NCBI GenBank assembly: GCA_030068145.1
Contig: JAPJBO010001042.1
Location: 1-64,000, forward strand
Length of the DNA: 64,000 nt
Reading direction: 5' to 3'
Source: Diplonema papillatum
Taxonomy: Eukaryota; Euglenozoa; Diplonemea; Diplonemida; Diplonemidae
Within the stretch, counting starts at the first letter, position 1, and each line of letters starts with the position of its first letter. Position numbers and translations under genes: made by a program. The notes beneath the pieces were generated by a model. That model was not told where the DNA came from. It searched no databases and saw nothing but the letters and a program-made list of their open reading frames with translations. This document shows positions 33,733 to 43,021 of the stretch, in pieces.

Positions 33733-34169
33733 TAAAGGGGGGTCGAATAATAACGAGCTTTTTAACAGCAGCAGCATTAATATACGCTGTTGGTGCTGGA
33801 ATTACCGCGGGTGCTGGCACACCAGACTTGTCCACCAATTGTGTTCATTGACAGGTTTAGATATCATCCATTGCTGCTAACGTACTAAGTACGTGTCGAG
33901 GCTATTTCTCTTCGCTGCCTCAGCGTGTTGTTATTGGGCAATTTGCGTACCTGCTGCCATCCTTAGATGTGGTAGCCGTTTCTCAGGCTCCCTCTCCGGA
34001 ATCGAACCCTAATTCCCCGTTACCCGGTACAGCCACGTAGTCCACTACACTACCGTCAAAAGCTGATAGGGCACACATGGTTGTTTAAAAACACTACCAC
34101 TATATGATTCTGCTACTGTTACCCGCCCGGAACTTTTTTTTTTATTATTCGACCCCTCCCGCCCTTTAC
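33733..34169. repeat. Inverted repeats flanking the SSU fragment
   Basis: GTAAAGGGGGGTCGAATAAT near 33732-33751 is the reverse complement, with a small gap, of ATTATTCGACCCC and CCGCCCTTTAC at 34144-34169. The rRNA piece sits between the two arms. Confidence 0.6.
33757..34083 (-). rRNA. SSU rRNA internal fragment (non-functional, euglenozoan type)
   Basis: In the sense direction it runs from GGGTAACGGGGAATTAGGGT and TCGATTCCGGAGAGGGAGCC through GAGAAACGGCTACCACATCT and GAGGCAGCGAAGAGAAATAG to the 530-loop block CAGCACCCGCGGTAATTCCA and GCGTATATTAATGCTG. The order is that of intact SSU rRNA, from about helix 11 to the start of the V4 region. The CACCCGCGG form and the GAGGCAGCGA block are typical of kinetoplastids and their relatives. 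Insertions and changes in invariant positions (for example GGTGTGCCAGC) show decay. The rest of the gene is absent. Confidence 0.92.
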
Positions 34170-34556
34170 TCACCTCGCCAGCGGAGCTGCCTGGCTCTCC
34201 GGCGGGGGTACTGACATCCTTTGTGACAACACACGTGGTGCCGGTGCCACCCAAGGTGATGAACGTGGGTTCAAGCGGTTTCGTGTAAAAGCTTCTTGGC
34301 CGGCCGGCTTGCCCAGCAAAGTGTTCAAAAGAACAATAGAAGGGGGGGAAATCTTAACTGGAGGGAGGGGGATCTTTGTGGGGGGGCGGGTGTGGTTGCC
34401 TGATGGGAACACAGGCTGGCGCAGGCCGGAAAAGCGTAGTAGGTGTCGACGACCAGTTTGACCAGTATTGGTGTGATCTGGTGGCCTTCCTTGGGTGCAC
34501 TCGGGAAGTACTTGGGTACGTCCTTCGGAAATCCACGGGAAGTACTAAATGCCAAA
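34170..34556. other. Intergenic, nothing recognised
   Basis: No gene or repeat family is apparent. Confidence 0.35.
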
Positions 34557-34750
34557 ATACTCGAGGAACTGCCTTGTGCTCATTTCGAAGGAGGCTAGAG
34601 GGGGAGAAAACGATACAACTACAAAGTGGGTCCCGCCACTCAACCCAGATTTACCTGTGCTTCGTGTGGGCTGCAGCACATTTACCTCCTTTGATCTATC
34701 GCAACTGACAGTCTCCTCCAGCATTTCCTACAAAGCAGGTGCTTATACAG
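34557..34750 (+). mobile_element. MITE family C
   Basis: This copy has both ends, with a small internal deletion around the GAACGCTTACGCCC block. Confidence 0.7.
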
Positions 34751-35447
34751 AAAAGAATCGCCAGAAAACGCCATTTTACCCTATTCGGGATGTACATGGG
34801 GTGCACTTGGGAAGTACTTGGGGAGCTCGTAGTAAGTTCGTGGGAAGTTAAGTTTTCTACTGTGGATCACACCAAGTATGTGGGGGCTTCGGAGGTAACA
34901 CTCTGGCTGTCGCGACTGATAGGCTTTCTGGAAGGTCTTGCACTGATAACATCACCTGATCACCGACGGCGAATATAGAATGATGAGGTGAAAGGTACTT
35001 GTGTTTCGCATGCGTGCGGAATAGCCCTGAGGGAGGTTCCTGCGTGGTGGAGTGAAAAGTCTTTCTGATCGGTTTCGCTTGCCTTTTTCATGCGCAGCGT
35101 TCGTCCGAAAAGGATTTCCCCCAGCGCAACGGCGGACTACTCAGAAACCCCCAATCTCGCGTTGCAAAGTACACCTCCTGCAGCAGAAGTTGTCGTATGC
35201 AGCACCAATGGTCGAACACCAAGCACCTTTGCAGAGTGCAACCATAAGCCTGGAAACTGCGTGTTGGCAGTGCCAAGTTCTTTTTAAAAAACACTCAGAC
35301 ACGGGCCCCCCCGATGGTCATGATATTTGGTATCGACTTGTAAATATGCTGAACCGGTCCAAAGACCCAAGAATTGTCCGGCAATATAATATTCTGCCGC
35401 TTGCGGCGTCTGGTACGGGGCGGAGCCTTTCGTTACTGTATAAAGGC
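34751..35447. other. Intergenic, nothing recognised
   Basis: No gene or repeat family is apparent. Confidence 0.35.
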
Positions 35448-35553
35448 CAGTCCCTTTCGAAAAGTTGGCCCACATCAAGGCTCCTAAAGGCCAGTCCCTT
35501 TAGAAAAGTTGGCCCACATCAAGGCTCCTAAAGGCCAGTCGCAGAAAGTGTTT
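35448..35553. repeat. 53-bp direct repeat, two copies
   Basis: CCAGTCCCTTTCGAAAAGTT, GGCCCACATCAAGGCTCC and CTAAAGG occur twice in tandem with one change, followed by the start of a third unit. Confidence 0.85.
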
Positions 35554-36600
35554 TTATTCTTCGCTTTTTCTCACGAACGGAGGGTCGGTCCTGCTTTTGG
35601 CTTTGTAGGTTCTCCCGACTCCCCAATTCGTGGTTTTAGCACAAACTCAAGAGGTTTAGTCAACTATTCCCTGCAGCATGAGCATACTTTCAAGAAAATA
35701 ACTGTGCGGTCGAAGTGTCGGTGTGGGTACCACGGAGAAAACCACGGAGGAAGCCGGAAGGAAGACGGAAAAGAACGAAGAACGCCCAGAAAGCACATCC
35801 TTCCCAAGCCCACACTTTGTGGTCGTGATAACACCAAAAAATGAAAACAGCAGGAAAGCAGCGCGAAAAGAAAGCCTAGCGTACTCTGAAGTTTAAGAAG
35901 CCGGTACAGTCACCTGTTGACTGTAGGCTCTGGGTGGGCTTTCTTTCTGCTTTGTGATATCTCGACCAGGCGGGAGAGGAATCTGCTTTCCTGTTGGCCG
36001 TAAGATTGCGGCTGGCCTTCTTTTGGTGCTGCTTTGCTGTTGCTTTTATTTGGTGATATCACGACCACAGGGCGACTAAGCCTGGGAAGGATGTGCGTTC
36101 TGCATTCTTCGTTATTTTCGGTCTTGAAGATGAGGGCTGGCTTTCTTTTCGCGCTGCTTTCCTGCTGTTTTCATTTTTTGGTGTTATCACGACCACAAAG
36201 AGTGGGCTTGGGAAGGATGTGCTTTCTGCGCGTTCTTCGTTCTTTTCCGTCTTCCTTCCGGCTTCCTCCGTGGTTTTAATTGGGTTAGGGTTTATTTTCT
36301 GCGTTGTGACAGTCGCTTGACCAGGCATGGGGGGAATCTGCTTTTCTGTAGATCGTAGGATTGGGGTCGGCCTTCTTCTGGTGCTGCTTTGCTGTTGCTT
36401 TTGGTGGTATCACGACCACAGGCGATTAAGCCTGGGAAGGATGTGCTTTCGTATTCTTCGTTATTTTCGGTCTTTAAGATTAGGGTTGGCTTTCTTTTTG
36501 TGCCGCTTTCCTGTTTGGTGTGATCCACCCTGGAGTTTCTCCGGGTTTGTGCCGGGTTTGTACCGGGGGGAGGGGGGGAAATCTTAGTTTCGTGTTCAGG
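35545..36600. repeat. Repeat N and a 115-140-bp array with one inverted unit
   Basis: Repeat N (35545-35700) matches 19515-19660. Direct units containing TATCACGACCACA and GGGAAGGATGTGC recur at about 36050-36120, 36180-36215 and 36405-36450. A unit at 35735-35875 is their reverse complement (GAGGAAGCCGGAAGGAAGAC; CACATCCTTCCCAAGCCCAC), so the segment can fold back on itself. Confidence 0.75.
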
Positions 36601-36601
36601 C

Positions 36602-36633
<32 letters not shown>

Positions 36634-36936
36634 CTGACACTACCCTGAGAGCCCCCAACGACTTTGCAAGGGACCCCCCCCCCCCCCCTCTCTACAGTGC
36701 AGTTGCCTTGGAGGCTGGGTGGTCGAATTCTCTAAGGTGAAATGGTCAAAATTCCCTGGCAAATGTGGGCCCACAACAAATTTTCAAAGTGTGGTTTTTG
36801 GGGTATTTGGGCCAGAAAAAAAAAATTTTTTTTTTCTGACCACCCACCGTGGTGACCACCTTAGAGAGTGACAGGTAGCGTCCCCCCTCCACAGTGAAAA
36901 TAGCCTGTATATAGGGGGGGGGGGGGGGGGGGGGGG
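36601..36936. repeat. Cluster of long G and C homopolymers around a palindromic core
   Basis: G run at 36603-36628, C run near 36675-36688 and G run at 36917-36936. Between them an A/T block (AAAAAAAAAATTTTTTTTTT) is bordered by CTCTAAGGTG and CACCTTAGAGAG, which are inverted. It may be a small MITE with homopolymer flanks. Confidence 0.6.
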
Positions 36937-37424
36937 TCGTTGTTGTTGGTGATGGTTTTGTGGGATGTAGTAGGGGAAAGAAAATTTCTTTTTGCGGTGG
37001 TCTCCGCTGGCCTGGTAGTCCGTGCTACCTCCTTTCTTTTACACTCGTTCTCTTCTCTACTCACTACTGTACGTACTCTTTCGCTCTTTTTCTCTCTTTG
37101 GCTAGCCAAAACAAAAGACTTCTGCGACCGACACCACGAACACATTCGCAATGAATGTGGCCCTGGGCCCCCCACGTGCATACATGTTGAGCAGGGGTTG
37201 CCATGTAGCCCGTATCGGTCTAAGTCAACACTGTTACTTTCATGGGATGTTCACCGGGGAAGGGTCCGACCTAACCGTTAGTCAACAGCAACGTCGAAAA
37301 GGGGGAGGGGGAAAGAAGATAGAAAATCGGTGGGGTTGACAAGCTCGTAAGTGGTTGTTTGTAGATCAGTACAACCTTAAACTACGCCTAGCACACGGCC
37401 AGGCGGTCTTTAACGAACCTCCAG
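36937..37424. other. Intergenic, nothing recognised
   Basis: Chance frames only. The last six bases (CTCCAG) are the left copy of the transposon target duplication. Confidence 0.35.
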
Positions 37425-39864
37425 CATAGATGGCCGGTTGATAACGTTATATAACGTTATATAACGTTATAACGGTGATAACGTTATATAACGTTATATA
37501 ACGTTATATAACGGTCGAAAACGCAAAATAACGGAAAAAATAACGCAAATAACGGTTTTTGGAATATTTCCGATTTTGGCCATATTTCCAGATTTTTGTC
37601 ATTTTTTCCTCATTTTGGTCCATTTCGGCCATTTTTTCCGATTTTGGCCATTTTTGCCAGATTTTGGTCAATCTTAGCCAATTTTTTCCGATTTTGCCGA
37701 TTTTTTCAGGTTTTGGCCATTTTGCCGATTTTTCCAGATTTCGGCAATCTTTGCCGATTTTTCCAGATTTCGGCCATTTTTGGCGATTTTTCAAGATTTT
37801 GGACAATTTTGAGATTTTGGCCACTCTGGCCGATTTATCCAGATCAGTCAATTTCGGCCATTTTTTCCGATTTTTCAAATTTTCCGATTTTCCGATTTTT
37901 CCAGTTTTTGGTCAATTTCGGCCATTTTTGCCATTATTTCCAGATTTTGGCCATTTTTGCCAATATTTCCAGACTCTTGTCGATTTTTGGATCCCGGTCA
38001 CAGAAACTGTTCGGAAACAAAACCTGGTCCGAAAATAATTCGTATTAACCGGTCCTCAGGGGTCTGTATAGCCCCTCCCCAGAGCTTTTTCTCTTGCATA
38101 TTTCCTTGCGGACTTCCACCCAAGCGCGACAAACGCGATCCTTCCGGATTCACATGACTCTTTCACTGTGCGGTGTTGTTCTTGGGACGTGGATGTCTGC
38201 AGTTTTGGGTTTCCGGCGCGCGTCCCAGTCGGTGGCCCGTAACGGTCGTGGCAACCGCACAGTGTTCGGTAGCGTGTGTCACGAGCACGATCCGCCACTG
38301 GAGTCCAACTTGTCCAAGCTTGTCCACTCGGCAGACCGTTGCGTACTACGCCAGTCAGACAATGTCCCAGTACCAAATATGGGCATGATGAGCACGAGAC
38401 ATGCAAAGTCGAGCAGTCACAGCTGGCGCTTCCCGTACACGCGCAGGTCGAGCTACCGGATAAAGGGAGAGCACGCGGCTGGCTTGTCCTGGGGAACAAA
38501 AATGGCAACAGCAGTGCAAAGCAAGAGATGGTAATTAGAGTCAGAAGTTTACCACAAAAACCCTCAAACAGGCAAAGGTGTAGCAATCAACCATCTGTGG
38601 GGTTCGGTATTTTGTTTTGGTGGCGAACCACTGTGATTGTGATCTGCGGTGTTGGGTACCATCTTTGTTGAATTAAAGTTGGACAGTTGTGTTACCGTCG
38701 GTTTTTATCGTGTTTTTTTGTGTTTCCGGCGATTATCGATCTTTTTTCTCGATGACAACTAGTGTCAGACTAGCCTAGGCCCGAAGGCAGTTGATTTCTT
38801 TAGGCAGGTTTTAGGTTTTCCTACCGGCGGCTGTTTTTCCTCGACGCGCAGCGTTTCCGCCACCTTCTTCCTTCCGCGTCGCGCCTTTGCAACCGAGGCG
38901 CTGCTGCTGCTGCTGCTGCTGCTGTTGCTATCCGTACTTTCGACGCGAGGCCGCTTGCGCTGTGTACCTGGGGTCTTCGGCTGAGCTTTCGGCTGAGCTT
39001 TCGGCTGAGCTTTAGGCTGAGCCTTCGGCTTCGGCTGGACCTTCGGGGAGCTTTTCGCAGGCATAGTCGATTTTCCCTTTGGAAAGACTAGTGTGGTTGA
39101 AATCGAAGCGGGTGGGGCGGTACACGTGTTTTTATGTTTCCGACGATCCCGAATGGGGGTACAGATTGGTGTCTTTCGACTTTATTTTTTCCGCGCACGG
39201 ACTGCCTGTTCGAGCTTGTGCGGGCCCAAGAAACTCAGACAAGAATAGCTCTGGTGAGGGCAGGGCATAAATGACCAAAATCCTGGAAAAATCGGCAAAA
39301 ACGGCCAAAATGGGCAAAGTCTGGAAAACATGGCAAAACTGGCCAAAACCTGGAAAATCGGCAAAAATAGCCAAATTTTGAAAAACATGGCAAAAATGGC
39401 CAATCCTGGCCAAATCGGCAAAAACGGGCCAAAATCTGGAAAACACGGCAAAACTGGTCAACATTGACCAAATTCTGGAAAAATTGGCAAGAATAGCCAA
39501 AATTGGCCAAAATCTGGAAAATGTGGCAAAAATGGCCAAAAACGACCAAAATCTGGAGGACAGTGTGACCTCCTATGGACTGGTAAAAAACCGTTATATA
39601 ACGTTATATAACGTTATATAACGTTATATAACGTTATATAACGTTATATAACGTTATTATAACGTTATTATAACGTTATTATAACGTTATATAACGTTAT
39701 GTAACGTTATAACGGTCAAATAACGTTATTTTTCGACCAAAAATGGCAAATAACGGTTTTATAACGGTCAATAACGGTTTTTCTGGATTTAGGGGGGGGG
39801 TAACAAATAACTCCGGGAATAACGTTATATAACGTTATATAACGTTATATAACGGCCATCTATG
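37425..39864. mobile_element. Complete foldback-like DNA transposon, 2440 bp
   Basis: The element is bounded by CATAGATGGCC and its reverse complement GGCCATCTATG, and by a perfect 6-bp target duplication CTCCAG (37419-37424 and 39865-39870). Each arm is built of two nested tandem arrays in mirror order: palindromic ATAACGTTAT units outside (37436-37560 and 39590-39860), then units of the type TTTTGGCCATTTTTCC inside (37566-37975 and, inverted, 39268-39555). Arms made of tandem repeats are the defining feature of Foldback/Galileo-type elements. The core (37980-39250) has no recognisable transposase, so the copy is probably non-autonomous. A near-identical right arm lies at 1-277. Confidence 0.8.
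38765..39064 (-). CDS. Small Lys/Pro-rich basic protein frame inside the transposon
   Basis: The frame encodes 99 residues from an ATG at 39062-39064. It has a tandem KAQPKAQPKAQPK stretch, a possible nuclear localisation signal (RKRPRVE), a run of ten serines and a further basic patch (KARRGRKKV). No known family is recognised. The composition suggests a nuclear, DNA- or RNA-binding tail protein, which is inference only. It could be a first exon, an element-encoded protein or captured host sequence. It lies just inside the right-hand array of the transposon, reading toward its centre. Confidence 0.4.
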   Translation of the reverse strand: MPAKSSPKVQPKPKAQPKAQPKAQPKAQPKTPGTQRKRPRVESTDSNSSSSSSSSASVAKARRGRKKVAETLRVEEKQPPVGKPKTCLKKSTAFGPRLV

Positions 39865-40029
39865 CTCCAGTACATTAAACGCAAGTCGGCAGGTCGTCAT
39901 CAGACGCGGCACGAAAAGCAAACGTCGCCGACGCAGCACTTCAGCAATGCGTCCTCTTATTTACAGTGGGCACCGTACCTGAACTCAGCCCCGCTAGGCC
40001 GAGATTCCGGCTGTTCCGCAGGGCATACA

Positions 40030-40497
40030 TCACTCCCCGAAGTTGACGTACGTGCAGAGACGTTCGTGCACATGCAGGCCTCTGAGGCCCCGGAACAATC
40101 GACCGTCCTTGGTGCGGTCGGTGAAGCAGCGCTTGCAGCGCAGTTCCGGGGGGTCCTTGGGCTGTTCAGGTGGCTGGTCGTGTGCTGCCAAAGCGGCGTC
40201 GGAGGGCATGGGTTGGCAAGATTCCAGATTCGCGTCGGTACAGGGCGGACTAGAAGGTATCAGCGGGACCTGCGGTGGGACTGTTGTTGCCATCATAGTA
40301 GGTGATGGCAAGCGTTCGACCACCTCGTGGGACGCATTGGGGATTCGTACGTATGCGGCGAGGTATATGTCAGTCCAGGGAACGTTGTCGACGTGCAAGA
40401 CTCGTTCGTCATCGAAAAGCGTCCATTGCATCCCTTGCAAGACGTATGTGACAAAATGGCCGCTTGTCGTATTTTGTCCCGTGTGTACAACCACCAT
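40030..40497 (-). CDS. C-terminal part of a ubiquitin-specific protease (peptidase C19) with a zinc knuckle
   Basis: The frame of about 155 residues begins with the C-terminal box of peptidase C19: VVVHTGQNTTSGHFVTYV with the catalytic His at residue 14, then QWTLFDDERV, the usual W...FDD motif after it. USP enzymes cleave ubiquitin from proteins. After a Pro-rich linker comes a Cys2-His-Cys knuckle (C121, C124, H142 or H144, C148). The catalytic Cys box and the rest of the fold are missing. Upstream the frame runs into a C homopolymer and simple sequence, so this is a last exon or a truncated copy. Downstream it abuts the transposon insertion at 39865. Host gene or mobile-element origin cannot be decided here. 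Confidence 0.6.
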   Translation of the reverse strand: MVVVHTGQNTTSGHFVTYVLQGMQWTLFDDERVLHVDNVPWTDIYLAAYVRIPNASHEVVERLPSPTMMATTVPPQVPLIPSSPPCTDANLESCQPMPSDAALAAHDQPPEQPKDPPELRCKRCFTDRTKDGRLFRGLRGLHVHERLCTYVNFGE

Positions 40498-41109
40498 ATA
40501 TATAGGGGGGGGGGGGTCAGGTCAGATTCTGCCAACGACTCCGCAATCTGGCCGCTTAGGGCCACCCCTGGGGGGGGGGGGGGTGTGGGGTTCGTTTACT
40601 TTTGGAAGGTTCGTTTCTAGTTTTGGAAGGTCGGTTCGTTTACTTTTTGGAAACTTCGTTTCTAGTTTTGGAATCGGTTCGTTTTACTTTTGGAATCGGT
40701 TCGTTTACCTTTGGAACTCGGTTCGTTTACTTTGGAATCGGTTCGTTTACTTTTGGAAACTTCGTTTCTAGTTTTGGAATCGGTTCGTTTACTTTTGGAA
40801 TCGATTCGTTTACTTTTGGAATCGCTTCGTTTACTTTTGGAAGTGGTTCGTTTACTTTTTCGAAAGTTACGAACCACTTCCAAAACTAGAAACGAACGAT
40901 TCCAAAACTAGAAACGAACCTCTTCCAAAACTAAAACGAGATCGGCCGAAATTCCAAGGGAATCGTGTCAAAAATCGACTGCGACCACCAGAAACGAACC
41001 TTTCCAAAACTAGAAACGAACCTTCCAAAACTAGTTTCGAACCTTCCAAAACTAGAAACGAACCTTCCAAAACTAGAAGCGAACCTTCCAAGACTAGAAA
41101 CGAACCTGC

Positions 41110-41590
41110 GAAGAGGGTCGAAAGAGTTCCCCCCAAAAAAAAGACGCCAGATACGCAAACTCTTTCGAACGCTGCACACGGGTATCCTTCAAGTGACCTC
41201 TAACTATCTGTTGCATACGCGTATCCGGATCTGAAAGCCGAAGACTTCGTAACACTTTACCGCAACCGAAGTCGCGAACCGGGTTCGGCTTGCACTGCAA
41301 AAGCAGCATAATTGTGTCTTGCGCCCGAGCGCGGAAATCCGCCACCCGCCATTCGGCTAGAGTGCAAGAACACAATTGCGAAGCGTACTACAAACGGATA
41401 GTGTTACAAAGGCGAACGAATCATGCGAGAACCTATGGAGGGGCCCCTCGACAGCTTTCAGAACACGGCATAGTAAGTCAAGAGTCGGATAAGCGTGTGC
41501 ACATTCTACTCCCGTTTGATCTGCATTTTCCACCTTACCCCCCTTTCTTTGATCTGCGGTGTGTATTTGCAAAACAGTTCCGGCACGGCG
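41110..41590 (-). repeat. Repeat family A, diverged copy 4
   Basis: In reverse complement it aligns with 1955-2440 (AGTAGAATGTGCACACGCTT, TTCTCGCATGATTCG, TTTCCGCGCTCG). Its tail array is the TTCGTTTCTAGTTTTGG type instead of the TATCGGAAAC type of copies 1-3. Confidence 0.7.
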
Positions 41591-41890
41591 GGTTTGCGGG
41601 TTTGCGGGGTTTGCGGGTTAGGGTATGCGGGTTTGCGGGGTTTGCGGGTTAGGGTAACGCGGGTTTGCGGGGTTTGCGGGTTAGGGTAAGCGGGTTTGCG
41701 GGATTTGCAGGGGTTGCGGGTTAGGGTACGCGGTTTGCGGGTTAGGGTATGCGGGTTTGCGGGTCTCGGTATGCGGGTATTAGGGTTGGCGGGTTCGGGT
41801 ATGCGGGTTTGCGGGGTTTGCGGGTTAGGGTATGCGGGTTTGCGGGGTTTGCGGGTTAGGGTATGCGGGTTTGCGGGTCTGGGTATGCCA
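41583..41890. repeat. G-rich minisatellite containing TTAGGG
   Basis: Irregular units of the form GGGTTTGCGGGTTAGGGTAT are repeated about ten times. TTAGGG is the telomere repeat of kinetoplastids, but the interspersed GGGTTTGC words show that this is not plain telomere sequence. Confidence 0.8.
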
Positions 41891-42781
41891 GCCTCCAGTG
41901 ATAAGAGGCGCTCTGCTGTGGTGGCCAAAATCTGGCAAATATGGCCATTTGGAAAATTTGGCCAAAATGGCCAAAATCCGGCAAAAATGGCCAAAATCTG
42001 GAAAATTTGGCAAAAATGGCCAAAATCCGGCAAAAATGGCCAAAATCTGGAAAATTTGGCAAAAATGGCCAAAATCTGGAAAATTTGGCCAAAATGGCCA
42101 AAATCCGGCAAAAATGGCCAAAATCTGGAAAATTTGGCAAAAATGGCCAAAATCTGGAAAATTTGGCCAAAATGGCCAAAATCCGGCAAAAATGGCCAAA
42201 ATCTGGAAAATTTGGCAAAAATGGCAAAAAATGGCCAAAATCTGGCAAATATGGCCAAAATCTGAAAAGTATGGAAATTGTGGAAAACTGTGGTAACTCC
42301 TGCAAAAACAGCCAAAAGTGAACGAACCGATTCCAAAAGTAAACGAACCGATTCCAAAAGTAAACGAACCGATTCCAAAAGTAAACGAACCGATTCCAAA
42401 ACTAGAAACGAAGTTTCCAAAAGTAAACGAACCGATTCCAAAAGTAAACGAACCGATTCCAAAAGTAAACGAACCGATTCCAAAAGTAAACGAACCGATT
42501 CCAAAACTAGAAACGAACCGGTTCCAAAAGTAAACGAACCGGTTCCAAAAGTAAACGAGCCACCCAAAACTAGAAACGAACCTTCCAAAACTAGTTTCGA
42601 ACGTTCCAAAAGTAAACGAAGCACTCCCCAAGCTAAATCAGCCCAAAAAGAGCCCAGAAACGAACCGATTCCAAAACTAGAAACGAAGTTTCCAAAAGTA
42701 AACGAACCGATTCCAAAACTAGAAACGAACCGATTCCAAAACTAGAAACGAACCGATTCCAAAAGTAAACGAAGCGGACCC

Positions 42782-42807
42782 GGGGGGGGGGGGGGGGGGG
42801 GGGGGGG
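42782..42807. repeat. G homopolymer of about 25 bases
   Basis: An uninterrupted G run right after the right-hand array of the composite element, followed by a short GGAT microsatellite (about 42819-42832). Confidence 0.9.
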
Positions 42808-42894
42808 CAGCCGGCTGATGGATGGATGGATGGTTCTTAACAAGATGCCTGGGGGGGTATTTTCAGTAGTACGAGATAGTAGTGGGGCGACCGG

Positions 42895-42945
42895 ATACTC
42901 CTCGGAGAGATGGTCCCTGCACTCTAACTCGTCTCTCTCTCTTTT
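42895..42945 (+). mobile_element. 3' end of the (TC)n-tailed SINE
   Basis: GGAGAGATGGTCCCTGCACT and CTAACTCG plus a TC run match the 3' end of the insertion at 13917-14167 in reverse. It lies about 80 bp upstream of the Dis3 exon. Confidence 0.6.
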
Positions 42946-43021
42946 CAAAATTTAACGGAAAAATGACGGAAGGTGGGTTTGTCCCCCCCGCCGAAGACCC
43001 GTCAATCCGGAAAACGTTTAG

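Larger units (their letters stand above)
40597..42775. repeat. Composite of inverted tandem arrays around a diverged family A copy
   Basis: From left to right: array of GGTTCGTTTACTTTTGGAAT (40597-40862); inverted array of CCAAAACTAGAAACGAAC (40863-41110); reverse-strand family A copy (41110-41590); G-rich array (41583-41890); GGCCAAAATCTGG array (41925-42265); array of CCAAAAGTAAACGAACCGAT (42312-42775), the reverse complement of the first. The outer arrays make the whole a giant inverted structure bordered by G runs (40570-40584 and 42782-42807). Long frames through it are repeat artefacts. Confidence 0.75.

Noticed and set aside
33960-34060. tRNA gene suggested by GGGTTCGATTCCGG on the minus strand
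   Set aside because: The surrounding sequence is unmistakably SSU rRNA; the phrase is part of the conserved rRNA block.
37504-38048. Phe- and Asp-rich frames of 124-159 codons
   Set aside because: They are translations of the GGCCATTTTT array in the transposon arm.
38056-38586. Overlapping 140-176-codon frames on both strands in the transposon core
   Set aside because: Neither shows transposase motifs or any known domain, and both are equally open, so no coding call is justified.
41583-41890. True chromosome end
   Set aside because: The array is irregular, internal, and followed by other repeats and genes.
41506-42631. Frames of 268 and 372 codons rich in Phe, Ser and Pro
   Set aside because: They read through tandem arrays of the composite repeat.
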